The notes: generated by a model from the sequence alone, not told the origin. DNA of 64,000 nt from Mycolicibacterium iranicum (GCF_002101705.1 NZ_LQPC01000019.1:229292-293291); one strand, 5' to 3'; counted from the first letter of the stretch, positions 8,290 to 17,599 are shown. Numbers and translations are program-made.

Positions 8290-10293
8290 GTGTCTGCGTC
8301 CCGTGATTCATCCCCCGCGGTTCGGCATCCCCTCGACCCGCTGACCGCTGACGAATTCGTGGCCGTGGCCGCGATCCTGCGTCGCGACCAAGGAGTCGAG
8401 CCCGCTTCCGGCGCACCCGGATCGGCGTCAGGATGGCGCTTCGCCGCCATCGAGATGATCGAGCCGTCCAAAGCTGACCTGGTGGCCTTCGAGGACGGTG
8501 GACCCCCGCCGCCGCGCCGCGCCGAGGTGACCTGTTTCGACCGATCGGCCAACGCCACCTACAAGAGCGTGGTGTCGCTGACCGAGGGGCGCGTCGAGAC
8601 GTTCGACCATGTCCCCGGCGTGCAGGCCAACTTCACCGTCGACGAGTTCGCGGAATGCGATCAGATGCTTCGTGCCCACCCCGATGTCATCGCCGCGCTG
8701 CGCAGTCGCGGCGTCACCGACATGGATCTGGTGTTCTTCGACACCTGGACCTACGGCGACGCGGTGGCTCCGCCGGAATATCGGGATCGCCGCATCGGCT
8801 GGTCGGACAGCTGGGTCAAGGCCGCGCCCGGAGCGAACCCCTACGCGAGGCTGATCAGCGGCCTGCATTGCGTCATCGACCTCAATGCGATGCAACTGTT
8901 GAGGATTGAGGACGAGGGGCCGTTCGCCGGCGGCCAGCCGACTCCGGAAGTGATGGGCGAATACGTTCCTGCCCACATTCCGGAGCGAATCCTCAACGCC
9001 TCGACCCGGGAACGCATCACACCACTCCACATCACGCAGCCCGAGGGCCCCTCGTTCACCCTCGACGGCAACCTTCTGCGATGGCAGAACTGGTCTCTGC
9101 GAGTGGGTTTCAACCACCGCGAGGGGATGACGCTGCACACGGTGCGCTACCGCGACGGTGACCGCGAACGCTCGATCGCACACCGCATGTCGTTCGCGGA
9201 GATGATCGTGCCCTATCGGGACCCGTCGCCGGATCACTACCGCCGCACCGCATTCGACATCGGCGAATGGGGCCTCGGCTTCATGACGACCTCGCTCGAG
9301 CTGGGCTGCGACTGCCTCGGCGAGATCCGGTATCTGGACGCGGTGCTGCACAACAGCAAGGGCGAGCCGTACACGATCACGAACGCGATCTGCATCCACG
9401 AGGAAGACAACGCCGTGCTCTGGAAGCACGTCGACCACGACATCGGTGCCGAAGTGCGCCGGATGCGAAGGCTCACCATCTCGTTCCACGTGACCGTCGC
9501 AAACTACGAATACCTGGTGTACTGGCGGCTTTATCAGGACGGCAACATCGAGTGCGAGGTCCGTGCGACCGGCATCATGGTGACCACGCCGCTGCCTCCG
9601 GACGCCCCGAACCCCAACGGCACGTTGGTCGACGAACGCACGTACGCGCCGTTCCACCAGCACTTCCTGGTCGCCCGCTTGGACATGGACATCGACGGCT
9701 CCGGCAACACCGTTGTGATGTCGGAGTCGTTCGCCGAGCCGATCGGCCCGGACAATCCGCACGGGTTGTCGCTGGTGGTCCGCAACACCCCGCTGCGCAC
9801 CGAGGGGGGGGCCAGGCAGGACGTTAACTTCGGCACGCAGCGAGCGTGGAAGGTGGTCAATCCGAACGTGGTGACGGGACTGGGCGCCCACCCGGCCTAC
9901 AAGCTCGTCCCCAGCGGTGCGATCCCGCCCATGTTCGAGCCCGGCTCACCTGTGCTGGAACGCGCGGGTGTCATCGCCCACACACTGTGGGTCACGCCGA
10001 ATCATCCCGACGAGCGTTGGCCCGCAGGGGAATTCGTGAACCAGTCGGTGCGCGACGCCGGACTGTCCCTCTGGACGGCCGCCGACCGTCCGATCGAGAA
10101 CACCGATGTCGTGCTGTGGTATGTGTTCGGCATCCACCACATCACCCGTGCCGAGGACTGGCCGGTGATGCCGGTCGACGTGGTGTCGTTCTGGCTCAAG
10201 CCTTTTGGCTTCTTCGATCGCAACCCCGCCCTCGATGTGGTCGGGACACCGCCGGACGCCTGTCACACGTCGACCACCAGCGTCCACCACTGA
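8290..10293 (+). CDS. Copper-containing primary amine oxidase
   Basis: About 667-residue topaquinone enzyme that oxidises primary amines to aldehydes with release of ammonia and hydrogen peroxide. The quinone precursor tyrosine lies in TVANYEY (codon at 9505). Copper ligands fit HQHFLVARLD and FGIHHITRAEDWPVMP. The catalytic base aspartate is in AFDIGEWGLG, followed by the family signature SLELGCDCLGE. No signal peptide. The start is uncertain: GTG 8290 was chosen, and TTG 8278 is equally open. A polyamine-type importer lies about 6 kb downstream, which may or may not be related. Confidence 0.9.
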   Translation: MSASRDSSPAVRHPLDPLTADEFVAVAAILRRDQGVEPASGAPGSASGWRFAAIEMIEPSKADLVAFEDGGPPPPRRAEVTCFDRSANATYKSVVSLTEGRVETFDHVPGVQANFTVDEFAECDQMLRAHPDVIAALRSRGVTDMDLVFFDTWTYGDAVAPPEYRDRRIGWSDSWVKAAPGANPYARLISGLHCVIDLNAMQLLRIEDEGPFAGGQPTPEVMGEYVPAHIPERILNASTRERITPLHITQPEGPSFTLDGNLLRWQNWSLRVGFNHREGMTLHTVRYRDGDRERSIAHRMSFAEMIVPYRDPSPDHYRRTAFDIGEWGLGFMTTSLELGCDCLGEIRYLDAVLHNSKGEPYTITNAICIHEEDNAVLWKHVDHDIGAEVRRMRRLTISFHVTVANYEYLVYWRLYQDGNIECEVRATGIMVTTPLPPDAPNPNGTLVDERTYAPFHQHFLVARLDMDIDGSGNTVVMSESFAEPIGPDNPHGLSLVVRNTPLRTEGGARQDVNFGTQRAWKVVNPNVVTGLGAHPAYKLVPSGAIPPMFEPGSPVLERAGVIAHTLWVTPNHPDERWPAGEFVNQSVRDAGLSLWTAADRPIENTDVVLWYVFGIHHITRAEDWPVMPVDVVSFWLKPFGFFDRNPALDVVGTPPDACHTSTTSVHH

Positions 10294-10383
10294 CTCGGCT
10301 CCGCGACCGCGCGGGTCTGTACGCCGACACGCCGCATGCAGCGGGCATTTTGTGCTCGCTCGCGGCAAGGTGGGAGCGTGGTC

Positions 10384-10704
10384 ATGAAGTCCGTCCTGCT
10401 GTTCATTCTCGCCGCCGTCCTGGAGATCGGCGGTGCCTGGCTGGTCTGGCAGGGCTTACGCGAACACCGCGGGTGGCTGTGGATCGGCGCGGGGATCATC
10501 GCGCTCGGCGCCTACGGTTTCGTCGCGGCCTTCCAGCCCGACGCGCACTTCGGCCGCGTCCTGGCCGCCTACGGTGGCGTGTTCGTCGCCGGATCGCTGA
10601 TCTGGGGCATGGTCGCCGACGGCTTCCGGCCGGACCGCTGGGACGTGGCGGGCGCGGCGGTGTGCCTGGTCGGTGTCGGCCTGATCATGTACGCACCGCG
10701 CTGA
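10384..10704 (+). CDS. UPF0060 (YnfA-type) small membrane protein
   Basis: 106-residue protein with four predicted membrane helices and the family signatures [42 protein letters not shown] and [14 protein letters not shown]. YnfA-like proteins belong to the drug/metabolite transporter group, and the substrate is not known here. ATG 10384 has GGGAG at 10372-10376, 7 nt upstream, and gives the normal family length. Confidence 0.88.
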   Translation: MKSVLLFILAAVLEIGGAWLVWQGLREHRGWLWIGAGIIALGAYGFVAAFQPDAHFGRVLAAYGGVFVAGSLIWGMVADGFRPDRWDVAGAAVCLVGVGLIMYAPR

Positions 10705-10707
10705 TCC

Positions 10708-11592
10708 TCAGCCCAGGTGGGCGCTGCCGTCGTCGAGATCGTCGCGGTTGAGCCCCATCGGGGTACCCGCAGGTACGTCACCCGCAGCCACGACCTTCCG
10801 CGTGATCGGTGTCAGCGCTTGGAACAATGTCTCGACCTCGTCGTCGTCGAGGGCCGCAAGAGCCGGCAGCGCCACCGCGTCAGTGCGGTCCTCGATCTCG
10901 GCTTTGAGATCGCGGCCCGCAGCGGTCAATTCGCCGGCGGCGTCGAGCACACCCCGCCGCTGCAGGTGTCCCTGCAGGTGCGACCACTGCGCCTCGTCAT
11001 AATCTCGCGACCGCATGATCATCTCCGCGGGCACCTTGCCCGCCGCCGCATGCAGGACGTTGCATTCGCGCCCCGAAACGCCGTGCGCGGTGAGCACCGC
11101 GACGTGGCCGTCGCCCCGGTGTTCACGCAGCAGCGTGGCGGCGTGCCACAGCCGGGCCACCGGTTCCTTCGGCCAGGGCAGGCCTTGGTTGGCGGCAAAA
11201 AGGACGCGCCCTCCCACCTCGAGATTCTCAGTCGCTTTGGCCAAGAGCTCGGCGACGACGGTTGCTTCGTCCTCGGTGACTCCGCACCGGGTGAGGGCTG
11301 CGACGGCCGATTCTTCGCGGGCTTTGAGCGCGGCGGCGGGCGGTGCGACTTCCCAGGCGGCGGGCAGAGCCTTGGCCACGCGCGTCGGGGCAAAGTTGTA
11401 GAACGCCGCCGTCACGACGTCGGCGGTCACCGTTCCGAGCGGGGCCGACCGGGCGGCGAAGTACCCCATCCAGAAGCCGCGATAGCCCAACGCATCGAGC
11501 GCAGATCTCGCTTCCGGCGCAAAGTATGTGACGGCGTGCAGGGGTTCGATGCGGTCGTGCAGACGGCGGGCAAGCGATGAAGGTCTGGGCAC
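10708..11592 (-). CDS. SCO6745-type actinobacterial hypothetical protein
   Basis: 294 residues. The opening LARRLHDRIEPLHAVTYFAPEA and the middle YRGFWMGYFAARSAPLG match, from memory, the actinobacterial SCO6745 family. It is helical and probably has a winged-helix-like C-terminal half (WSHLQGHLQRRGVLDAAGELTAAGRDLKAEIEDRTD). No catalytic motif is recognised and it appears cytoplasmic. The role is unknown. Convergent with the UPF0060 gene, 3 bp between stops. Confidence 0.75.
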   Translation of the reverse strand: MPRPSSLARRLHDRIEPLHAVTYFAPEARSALDALGYRGFWMGYFAARSAPLGTVTADVVTAAFYNFAPTRVAKALPAAWEVAPPAAALKAREESAVAALTRCGVTEDEATVVAELLAKATENLEVGGRVLFAANQGLPWPKEPVARLWHAATLLREHRGDGHVAVLTAHGVSGRECNVLHAAAGKVPAEMIMRSRDYDEAQWSHLQGHLQRRGVLDAAGELTAAGRDLKAEIEDRTDAVALPALAALDDDEVETLFQALTPITRKVVAAGDVPAGTPMGLNRDDLDDGSAHLG

Positions 11593-11668
11593 CTTGGCAG
11601 TTAATCACCACCCCCGCCGCGGTCTGCTAGGGTGCTGCAAACTTCCGACCTGTGACAGGACTGCACAC

Positions 11669-12406
11669 ATGAGGAAGGTCGCCGCCCAACTGGCCGTGCT
11701 CGCAGCGATGACCGCGTCGGCGACCGGTTGCGGCCCCACCGGCTCCGCGGGCATCCCGGCAGTGGCCACCGCGGACCTGCAGTCGGACATCGCCGCCCGC
11801 TTCGCCGAGGCGGGCAACGATCCGCAATCGGTGTCGTGCCGGGACCCCCTCGTCGGTGAGGTCGGCCAGACGGCGCGGTGCGACGTCGTGATGAGCCCCA
11901 CCAACAGTTTCGAACCCATCGTCACCGTCACCAGCGTCAACGGCGACAGCATCGACTACGAGCTGGTGCCGGCGTTGTCCGAGGAACAACTCGAACGGGC
12001 GGTGGTCCGTCTCGTCGAGGAGGCCGGAGGCCCGTCCGCCGCGCGGGTGGCATGCCTGGACGGACTGCTCGGGGTGATGGGGGAGTCCGCACAGTGCGAC
12101 GTCACCGCCGACGGGGCGACGTTGCGGCGCACAGCCGAGGTGACGAGCGTCGAGGGGCTGATGATGAACTTCGATCTCGTCCCGATCTTGACGAAGAGCG
12201 AGGTGGAGGCCTCACTGCTCGGCGATCTGACTCGTCACCTCGGACGACGGCCGGACTCGGCGTCGTGCTCGGGAAACCTGGAGGGCAAACCGGGCAACAC
12301 GGTCGATTGTGCGGTGACCGCCGGCCCGGAGAGCGCCGCATTTATCGTGACAGTCACCACCGTCGACGGGGCCAACATCGACTTCAGCTACGCGCCGCGT
12401 GGCTGA
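11669..12406 (+). CDS. Lipoprotein with three tandem DUF4333-like domains
   Basis: 245 residues. Signal peptide with lipobox ATGC (Cys21), then three consecutive copies of a roughly 70-residue domain. Each copy has a cysteine pair exactly 14 residues apart: Cys57/71, Cys129/143, Cys200/214, in the pattern xxCxxxLxGxxGxxxxCxV, followed by a beta segment ending in SxDYELVP or similar. The pairs most likely form disulfides outside the membrane. DUF4333 usually occurs as one copy in mycobacterial exported proteins, and its function is unknown. A TAGGGT hexamer at about 11625 is a possible promoter. Confidence 0.8.
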   Translation: MRKVAAQLAVLAAMTASATGCGPTGSAGIPAVATADLQSDIAARFAEAGNDPQSVSCRDPLVGEVGQTARCDVVMSPTNSFEPIVTVTSVNGDSIDYELVPALSEEQLERAVVRLVEEAGGPSAARVACLDGLLGVMGESAQCDVTADGATLRRTAEVTSVEGLMMNFDLVPILTKSEVEASLLGDLTRHLGRRPDSASCSGNLEGKPGNTVDCAVTAGPESAAFIVTVTTVDGANIDFSYAPRG

Positions 12407-12458
12407 CAGCCGATGGCGCCCCGTCTGGTGATGCGAGCGGGTCGCCCTCGGCGCGACG

Positions 12459-13433
12459 TCAGCTGACGCGGCGCTTCTGCCGCTTGGCCTGCTTCTTCGC
12501 TTCCTTGCTCACGCGCTTGGCTTCTTTGCCTGCCGTGTCAGCCAAGTCGGCAGCACGGTCGAGCGCCAATTCCGCGCGGCTGCGGGCAACATCAGCCCAG
12601 TCAGCGCTGCGATCGCGCGCAACCTCAGCGAGGGCGGGTGCGCGGTCGCGTGCCCGCTCGGCGAAGTCACCGCCACGGTCGCGTGCCAGTTCGGCGAACT
12701 CGCCGCCGCGTTCGCGGGCGATCTCGGCTAGCTCGCCGCCGCGTTCCCGTGCGATCTCGGCCAGCTCGCCACCGCGCTCGCGGGCGATCTCGGCCAGCTT
12801 CCCGCCGCGGTCGCGAGCGACCTCGGCGAATTCGGAACCCCGCTCGCCGGCCACATGGGCGAGTTCGCGCCCACGTTCGGCGCCGACGTGCAGGCCGTGC
12901 CCGACCTTCTCGGCGAACGCGCTGTCGGTCAGGGATCCACCCGCGGCCGCGCCGGCTGGCAACGCCGACGCGACGGCTTCGGACACCTTCCGCGCCGCAC
13001 GGCGCCCCCGCCACCCGAGCGACGGTTTGCCCTCGGTGTCGACGGCCGCGATGATCAGGCCGCCGATCAAGCTGATGTCGGTGATGAACGCCCGGCGCTC
13101 GTCGGTCTTGCGCTGCGGGTCTACTTCGTTCCAGAAGGCATGGCCGCCAAGCGAACTGGGCACGACTGACAGCGCCAAGGCCGCTGAGGCGACGCGGGGA
13201 AGTCGACCCGTAGCCAGCAGGAGACCGCCGCCGATCTGGACGGCGGCGGTGACCTTCGCGACGGTCTCGGCGTTGGACGGCACGTTGGTGCCGACAGGGT
13301 CGGGCAACTTGCTCAGTCCCTCGAGAGTCTGCCGGGTGGCATCTGTCGCTGGTTTGGGGCTGCGCAGGGCCTCGACACCCCGCGAGATGAACACTGCAGA
13401 CAGCATGGGGCGCGCAACACGTCGGATCAACAT
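12459..13433 (-). CDS. DoxX-family membrane protein with hendecad-repeat tail
   Basis: 324 residues from the ATG at 13433; a TTG at 13466 would add 11. The first half is a DoxX-like domain with about four membrane segments (VARPMLSAVFISRGVEAL, VAAVQIGGGLLLATG, ASAALALSVVPSSLGGHAFW, FITDISLIGGLIIAAVD). The second half is a cytoplasmic tail of about ten 11-residue repeats with consensus ARxRGGELAEI, ending in a very basic segment (KEAKKQAKRQKRRVS). The repeats should form a long amphipathic helix or coiled coil. DoxX proteins are linked to redox or quinone functions; the tail is unusual. Confidence 0.82.
   Translation of the reverse strand: MLIRRVARPMLSAVFISRGVEALRSPKPATDATRQTLEGLSKLPDPVGTNVPSNAETVAKVTAAVQIGGGLLLATGRLPRVASAALALSVVPSSLGGHAFWNEVDPQRKTDERRAFITDISLIGGLIIAAVDTEGKPSLGWRGRRAARKVSEAVASALPAGAAAGGSLTDSAFAEKVGHGLHVGAERGRELAHVAGERGSEFAEVARDRGGKLAEIARERGGELAEIARERGGELAEIARERGGEFAELARDRGGDFAERARDRAPALAEVARDRSADWADVARSRAELALDRAADLADTAGKEAKRVSKEAKKQAKRQKRRVS
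12555..12884. repeat. 33-bp in-frame tandem repeats encoding 11-residue units
   Basis: About ten 33-bp units inside the DoxX gene encode the hendecad tail. The central units (consensus ARERGGELAEI) are almost identical in both protein and DNA. There are no spacers, so this is a coding repeat and likely a site of copy-number variation by replication slippage. Confidence 0.8.
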
Positions 13434-13538
13434 GGGGCCTGTGTTCCCCCGGTTACTCGGCTGCAAACCCCACGTCAGCGCACGTGCAGAGCCTTTTCGG
13501 CAACACTGGGCCGACGCGGCCTCTGCGCGAGAGCAGTC

Positions 13539-14453
13539 TCAGCGGCTCGCCTCCGGGCGTGGCCACTGAGGGCGTTGCAAGTCTCCCGGCGGTGGACGCA
13601 TCCGGTCGAGGATCGCGCGCAGCGGTGACCACGCTGAACGCCCGGTCCGCGTCACGGCATAGGCGGTCAGCATCACCTCCGGATTCCGCAGGGGCAGGAT
13701 GCTGACCCCGGGACCCGTCGGCCTACCCAAGGGCAGCAGACCGACGCCGAACCCGCCCACGATGAGGTCCTCGACCAGATCGAGGCTGTCAATCTGATGG
13801 GCGATTGTCGGACTGAACCCTGCCAGCGACGCCAGCGTGCGCACCGCAGTTTCGTCAGCAGTGTTGCGCGAGTTGACGATCCACGTCGACTCCGCGAAGG
13901 CCCTGAGATCGGACTCGGCGGGCGTGCCCGACGGCACTCCGACGCCCCACCCGATCGACCACAGCGGCGTGGGCTCAAGGCTCGCGGCCGGCGAGGCCGG
14001 GGCAAGGTTGTAGTCATAGGTCAGCGCCAGGTCGAGGTCGTCGCTGACCAGCAGCGTGAACGCCTCCATGGGTTCGTATTCGCTGATCACTACATCGACG
14101 TTCGGGTAGCGGATCCGCAGGTCAGCGATGATGGGCAGCAGCGAGACGCGGATGCCCGTGGCGAAGCCGCCGACGCGCACGGTACCGGCCGGTTCGGCGT
14201 CCGGATCGAGATCAAGCCGGGCACTGTCGACGGCGGCCAGGATCGTGACGGCGTGGTCGGCGAGCCGCCTGCCCGCAGGGGTCAGGCGCACCCGGCGGCC
14301 TTCCGGCTCGATCAACTGCGCGCCGGTGTCGCGCGCCAGGGCCGCGATCTGCTGGGACACCGTCGACGTGGTGAGGTGATGCTCGTCGGCCACTGCGCGC
14401 ATCGAGCCGAGCCGCGACAGCGCGAGGAGCAGTTCCAGACGGCGGGTGTCCAT
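13539..14453 (-). CDS. LysR-family transcriptional regulator
   Basis: 304 residues. The N-terminal winged helix (LELLLALSRLGSMRAVADEHHLTTSTVSQQIAALARDTG) is followed by a linker helix and a periplasmic-binding-type effector domain (TVRVGGFATGIRVSLLPIIADLRIRYPNVDV). The ATG at 14453 is preceded by a GGAGGAAT-like sequence on the reverse complement side. It is divergent from the enoyl-CoA hydratase gene with 48 bp between starts, the classic arrangement in which a LysR protein controls its neighbour and itself. Effector unknown. Confidence 0.9.
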   Translation of the reverse strand: MDTRRLELLLALSRLGSMRAVADEHHLTTSTVSQQIAALARDTGAQLIEPEGRRVRLTPAGRRLADHAVTILAAVDSARLDLDPDAEPAGTVRVGGFATGIRVSLLPIIADLRIRYPNVDVVISEYEPMEAFTLLVSDDLDLALTYDYNLAPASPAASLEPTPLWSIGWGVGVPSGTPAESDLRAFAESTWIVNSRNTADETAVRTLASLAGFSPTIAHQIDSLDLVEDLIVGGFGVGLLPLGRPTGPGVSILPLRNPEVMLTAYAVTRTGRSAWSPLRAILDRMRPPPGDLQRPQWPRPEASR

Positions 14454-14489
14454 GGAGGAATTGTCCCCAGGCGGACGGTGCGCGGTCGG

Positions 14490-14495
14490 TAAGTT
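14490..14495 (+). promoter_or_regulatory. -10 element TAAGTT for the hydratase gene
   Basis: TAAGTT sits 6 nt before ATG 14502 with no ribosome binding site, the leaderless pattern. It falls in the short LysR/hydratase divergent region where the LysR operator should lie. Confidence 0.45.
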
Positions 14496-14501
14496 CGCCA
14501 C

Positions 14502-15317
14502 ATGACCGACCTGACCGTCTCTGTCGGCGACGGTGTCGCGGTGCTCACGCTGAACAGTCCGCAGCGGCGAAACGCCTACACCGGCGAGATGGGCGCACTG
14601 CTCAACGCTGCCTACCGCGACTGCGACGACGACGACGAGGTACGGGTGATCGTGGTGACCGGCGCAGGAGACGCCTTCTGTGCCGGGGCGGATTTCTCGG
14701 CGTCTGCCAGTGCGTTCGCGTCCACCACCGATTCGTTCACAGCGTCGCCCACCGACCCTGCGGCGTTCGAGCTCCGCACCCCGGTGGTCGCGGCGGTGAA
14801 CGGCCACGCGATCGGCATCGGGTTGACCATCGCACTGCAGGCCGATATCAGGATCATGGCCACCGACGCCAAATACGCTGTCGCGCAATCCCGGCGGGGC
14901 GTTATCGGGGACTGCATGTCGCACTGGACGCTGCCGCACCTTGCCGGCGGCACGGTGGCCGCGGATCTGTTGTTGACGGGCCGCACGTTCGACGGTGCGG
15001 AGGCACTCGCGATGGGGATCGCCACGCGCACAGTCCCTGCCGCCGAGGTGTTGGACGATGCGATGTCGGTTGCCCGCGACATCGCGATCAATGTCGCGCC
15101 GATGTCCGCGGCGCTGAGCAAGCGCCTGCTGTGGGACACGATGACAAACGGGTACCGGCCGCGGCAGGTCGCGCGACTGGAAACCGAGGCGCATCGACGC
15201 GTGATGGGCAGCGCCGATGCACGCGAGGGCGTGGCCGCATTCCTCGAGCGCCGTAGCCCGCGGTGGACTGCGTCGGTGTCCCGGGAGTGGGAAGTGTTGC
15301 CCGACTTAGGGTCCTAG
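14502..15317 (+). CDS. Enoyl-CoA hydratase/isomerase family protein
   Basis: 271-residue crotonase-fold enzyme acting on acyl-CoA thioesters. Oxyanion-hole segments are NAYTGEMGALL and GAGDAFCAGADFS, with a second at AAVNGHAIGIGLTIALQADIRIMA. The acidic residues of a typical hydratase are not clearly present in the SRRGVIGDC segment, so the exact reaction (hydration, isomerisation or other) is open. Divergent from and probably controlled by the LysR regulator. Confidence 0.88.
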   Translation: MTDLTVSVGDGVAVLTLNSPQRRNAYTGEMGALLNAAYRDCDDDDEVRVIVVTGAGDAFCAGADFSASASAFASTTDSFTASPTDPAAFELRTPVVAAVNGHAIGIGLTIALQADIRIMATDAKYAVAQSRRGVIGDCMSHWTLPHLAGGTVAADLLLTGRTFDGAEALAMGIATRTVPAAEVLDDAMSVARDIAINVAPMSAALSKRLLWDTMTNGYRPRQVARLETEAHRRVMGSADAREGVAAFLERRSPRWTASVSREWEVLPDLGS

Positions 15318-15422
15318 GGGCGGGAAGGGCAGGGGCGGCGCGACAATCGTTCACGATTTATGAACGGTATGTCGTGGAAAATGAGGTGGACCGCAACGGT
15401 TCGTATCCCGTTCAATGCAGAC

Positions 15423-16289
15423 ATGGAGACGACTCACGGCCGTACGGGTGCCCTCATGGCGGTCGGGTCGATGATCAGCGTGCAGCTCGGGCTCGCGATC
15501 GCCGTCACCCTGATCGAGGACGTCGGCGTCGAAGGCGTGGCATGGCTGCGATTGGCATGGGCGGGAATCCTGTTTCTGATCATTGTTCGTCCCCGTCGAA
15601 CGGCGTTCACCCGCAGAAGCTTTCTGATGTGCGTCCTTCTTGGCATCGTGACCGCGGGGATCACGATGTTGTTCATGGCCGCGCTGGATCGCATTCCGCT
15701 GGGGACGGCGAGCGCGCTGGAGTTCCTCGGCCCGCTCGCTGTGGCGGTCGCCCGCGGCCGCGGTCAGGGCCGATGGGTGTGGCCGGGGATCGCCGCGGTA
15801 GGCGTGGTGATGCTCACCGAACCCTGGAGTGGTGCCGTGGATCCCGTCGGCGTCGCCTACGCGCTCGCCGCTGCGGCGTGCTGGGGTGGGTACATTCTGC
15901 TCACCCAGAAGGTCGGCGACCAGGTCACGGGGATCACCGGTCTGGCCGTCTCGATGCCCGTCGCCGGACTTTTTGCGACCATTGTCGTCGGTCCCGGGGT
16001 CGTCGGGCACCTGACTCCGCACATTCTGCTGATCGGTCTCGGGCTGGCCGTACTTCTGCCGGTAGTGCCCTTCGCGCTGGAACTGCTGGCTCTTCGGCGG
16101 CTCACCACCGCTGCGTTCGGGACCTTGATGGCGCTGGAACCGGGCTTTGCGATGCTGCTCGGCTTCGTGGTGCTGCATCAGGTGCCCGGCCCGTTGGGCA
16201 TCGTCGGTATCTGCCTGGTCGTGGCTGCCGGAGTCGGCGCCGCGCGCACCGGCGCCAGAGCCGCCCCGGTGCCGCTCGAGGTGGGCTAG
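15423..16289 (+). CDS. EamA/RhtA-family transporter
   Basis: 288 residues with about ten membrane helices and two internally related halves, as in drug/metabolite exporters. The opening [28 protein letters not shown] and the [16 protein letters not shown] segment resemble RhtA-type threonine/homoserine exporters. The substrate is inferred only from family. ATG 15423 was preferred; upstream in-frame ATG codons at 15360 and later would add a polar 21-residue extension. Confidence 0.85.
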   Translation: METTHGRTGALMAVGSMISVQLGLAIAVTLIEDVGVEGVAWLRLAWAGILFLIIVRPRRTAFTRRSFLMCVLLGIVTAGITMLFMAALDRIPLGTASALEFLGPLAVAVARGRGQGRWVWPGIAAVGVVMLTEPWSGAVDPVGVAYALAAAACWGGYILLTQKVGDQVTGITGLAVSMPVAGLFATIVVGPGVVGHLTPHILLIGLGLAVLLPVVPFALELLALRRLTTAAFGTLMALEPGFAMLLGFVVLHQVPGPLGIVGICLVVAAGVGAARTGARAAPVPLEVG

Positions 16290-16305
16290 TGGTGATGTCC
16301 GGGGC

Positions 16306-16311
16306 TAACGT
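16306..16311 (+). promoter_or_regulatory. -10 element TAACGT deciding the next start
   Basis: TAACGT lies 7 nt before ATG 16319, so that ATG fits a leaderless start better than the ATG at 16295. Confidence 0.45.
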
Positions 16312-16318
16312 AGACCGC

Positions 16319-16669
16319 ATGGCGAGCGGACTTTACGGAACCCGCGCAGTGGATCTCGTCAACTCGGCGGTGGCCCGGCTCATCGACGCTCCCGTCGTCG
16401 GTCCGCTGGTGCGCCGGGGCATGGTCGAGATCCGGTATGAGGGCAGACGGTCGGGCCGGACATTCCAGACACCCATCTATTACAAGCGCACGCCAGAGGG
16501 CGTCCTCATCCGCGTCATGGCTCCGGAGTCGAAGATGTGGTGGCGCAACTTCACCAGCGAAGGCGGTCCGCTGACGCTGATGAACTTCGACGGCGCCGAC
16601 CGCACGGGGCATGCCGTCGCTCACCGCGACGCGAAAGGGCACGTCACCGTGGCGGTGACGCTTAACTGA
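16319..16669 (+). CDS. Deazaflavin-dependent nitroreductase-like small protein
   Basis: 116 residues. The order MVEIRYEGRRSGRTFQTPIYY, VLIRVMAPESKMWWRNF, then GGPLTLMNFDG resembles the split-barrel F420-dependent nitroreductase (Ddn/DUF385) family that is very common in mycobacteria. Members bind cofactor F420 and reduce diverse substrates. It is short for the family, but the barrel core seems complete. The gene follows the exporter by 29 bp but likely has its own promoter. Confidence 0.65.
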   Translation: MASGLYGTRAVDLVNSAVARLIDAPVVGPLVRRGMVEIRYEGRRSGRTFQTPIYYKRTPEGVLIRVMAPESKMWWRNFTSEGGPLTLMNFDGADRTGHAVAHRDAKGHVTVAVTLN

Positions 16670-16678
16670 CTGCGCGCC

Positions 16679-16741
16679 CGCCGAGACTGAATCCTCGCAG
16701 CGAAACATCGAGTGGCGCACTGCAAGGTTTCAGTTTCGGCG
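16679..16741. terminator. Inverted repeat between convergent genes
   Basis: A 13-bp inverted repeat with one mismatch (CGCCGAGACTGAA against TTCAGTTTCGGCG) is separated by 37 nt, between two convergent stops. No T-run is seen. Possible bidirectional terminator, weak because of the long loop. Confidence 0.35.
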
Positions 16742-17599
16742 TCAGCCGTCGAACTTCTTGCGCCGCCACAGGGTTCCCGCGGCGAGAAGGATGAGGCTGA
16801 CCACGAGGATTGCGGTCGCGAGCACATTGATTTGCGGCGGCACCGCCGCCTTCACCGCCGCGTTGACATACAGCGGATAGGTGACCTCCGAGCCGCTGAC
16901 GAAGTAGGTGATGATGAAGTCGTCCAGCGACAGCGCGAATGACAACATCGCCGCGGCGACGATTCCCGGCACGATGAGCGGCAGGGTGACCTTGAAGAAT
17001 GTCCGAGCCGGACCCGCGCCGAGATCCAGTGACGCGTCCTCCAGCGTCCAGTCGAAACCGCGTACCCGGGCCCGCACTGTCATCGCGATGAAGCTGACCT
17101 CGAAGGCGATGTGGGACAACAGGATCGTGACATAGCCGGCCGGCTGCTCGAAGTCCAGAAACAACGTCAGCAGTGCCGCGCCCATGACGACCTCTGGTGC
17201 GGTCAGTGGAAGCACCAGGAATGTGTCGACCGCTCTCTGGCCCCGCCACCGCTGCCGGACCAATGCGATCGCGACCAGCGTGCCGAGCACAATCGCGACC
17301 GCTGTCGACACCGCCGCGACGTTGAGGCTCAGCTTGAGCGCGTCGGTGAGTGGCGGGTACTTGAACGGGTCGAGCCAGTTCTCAAGCGTGAAGCCCTGCC
17401 AGGTGTAATTGAACTTGCCTGCGGGTTTGTTGAAGGAGAACAGCACGATCACAAAGATCGGCAGGAACAGATACAGCAGCACCAGGCCGGCCACGATTCG
17501 CAGGAGAACATCGCCAACATTGCGCCGATTGCGAACCTTGTTCGGTGCCGGATCCTGTTGCGCGGCGCTGGCGATCGCGGCGCCGGCCTGTGTGGTCAT
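16742..17599 (-). CDS. potC: Polyamine-type ABC transporter permease (PotC-like)
   Basis: 285 residues, with about six membrane helices and the EAA cytoplasmic loop (ASLDLGAGPARTFFKVTLPLIVPGIVAAAML) that contacts the ATPase. The N-terminus is a soluble Ala-rich tail before the first helix. It starts inside the potB stop by ATGA and is the last gene of the operon. The helix LFSFNKP...FTLENW region matches PotC/YdcV-type permeases for spermidine/putrescine. The actual substrate may be another cationic amine. Confidence 0.88.
   Translation of the reverse strand: MTTQAGAAIASAAQQDPAPNKVRNRRNVGDVLLRIVAGLVLLYLFLPIFVIVLFSFNKPAGKFNYTWQGFTLENWLDPFKYPPLTDALKLSLNVAAVSTAVAIVLGTLVAIALVRQRWRGQRAVDTFLVLPLTAPEVVMGAALLTLFLDFEQPAGYVTILLSHIAFEVSFIAMTVRARVRGFDWTLEDASLDLGAGPARTFFKVTLPLIVPGIVAAAMLSFALSLDDFIITYFVSGSEVTYPLYVNAAVKAAVPPQINVLATAILVVSLILLAAGTLWRRKKFDG

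Noticed and set aside
8428..9891. 487-codon open frame on the minus strand
   Set aside because: Antisense to the amine oxidase, which carries the topaquinone and copper motifs; composition is typical of a third-position GC shadow.
12555..12884. Possible CRISPR array
   Set aside because: The 33-bp units are contiguous, in frame and encode hendecad repeats of a DoxX protein; there are no spacers and no cas genes.
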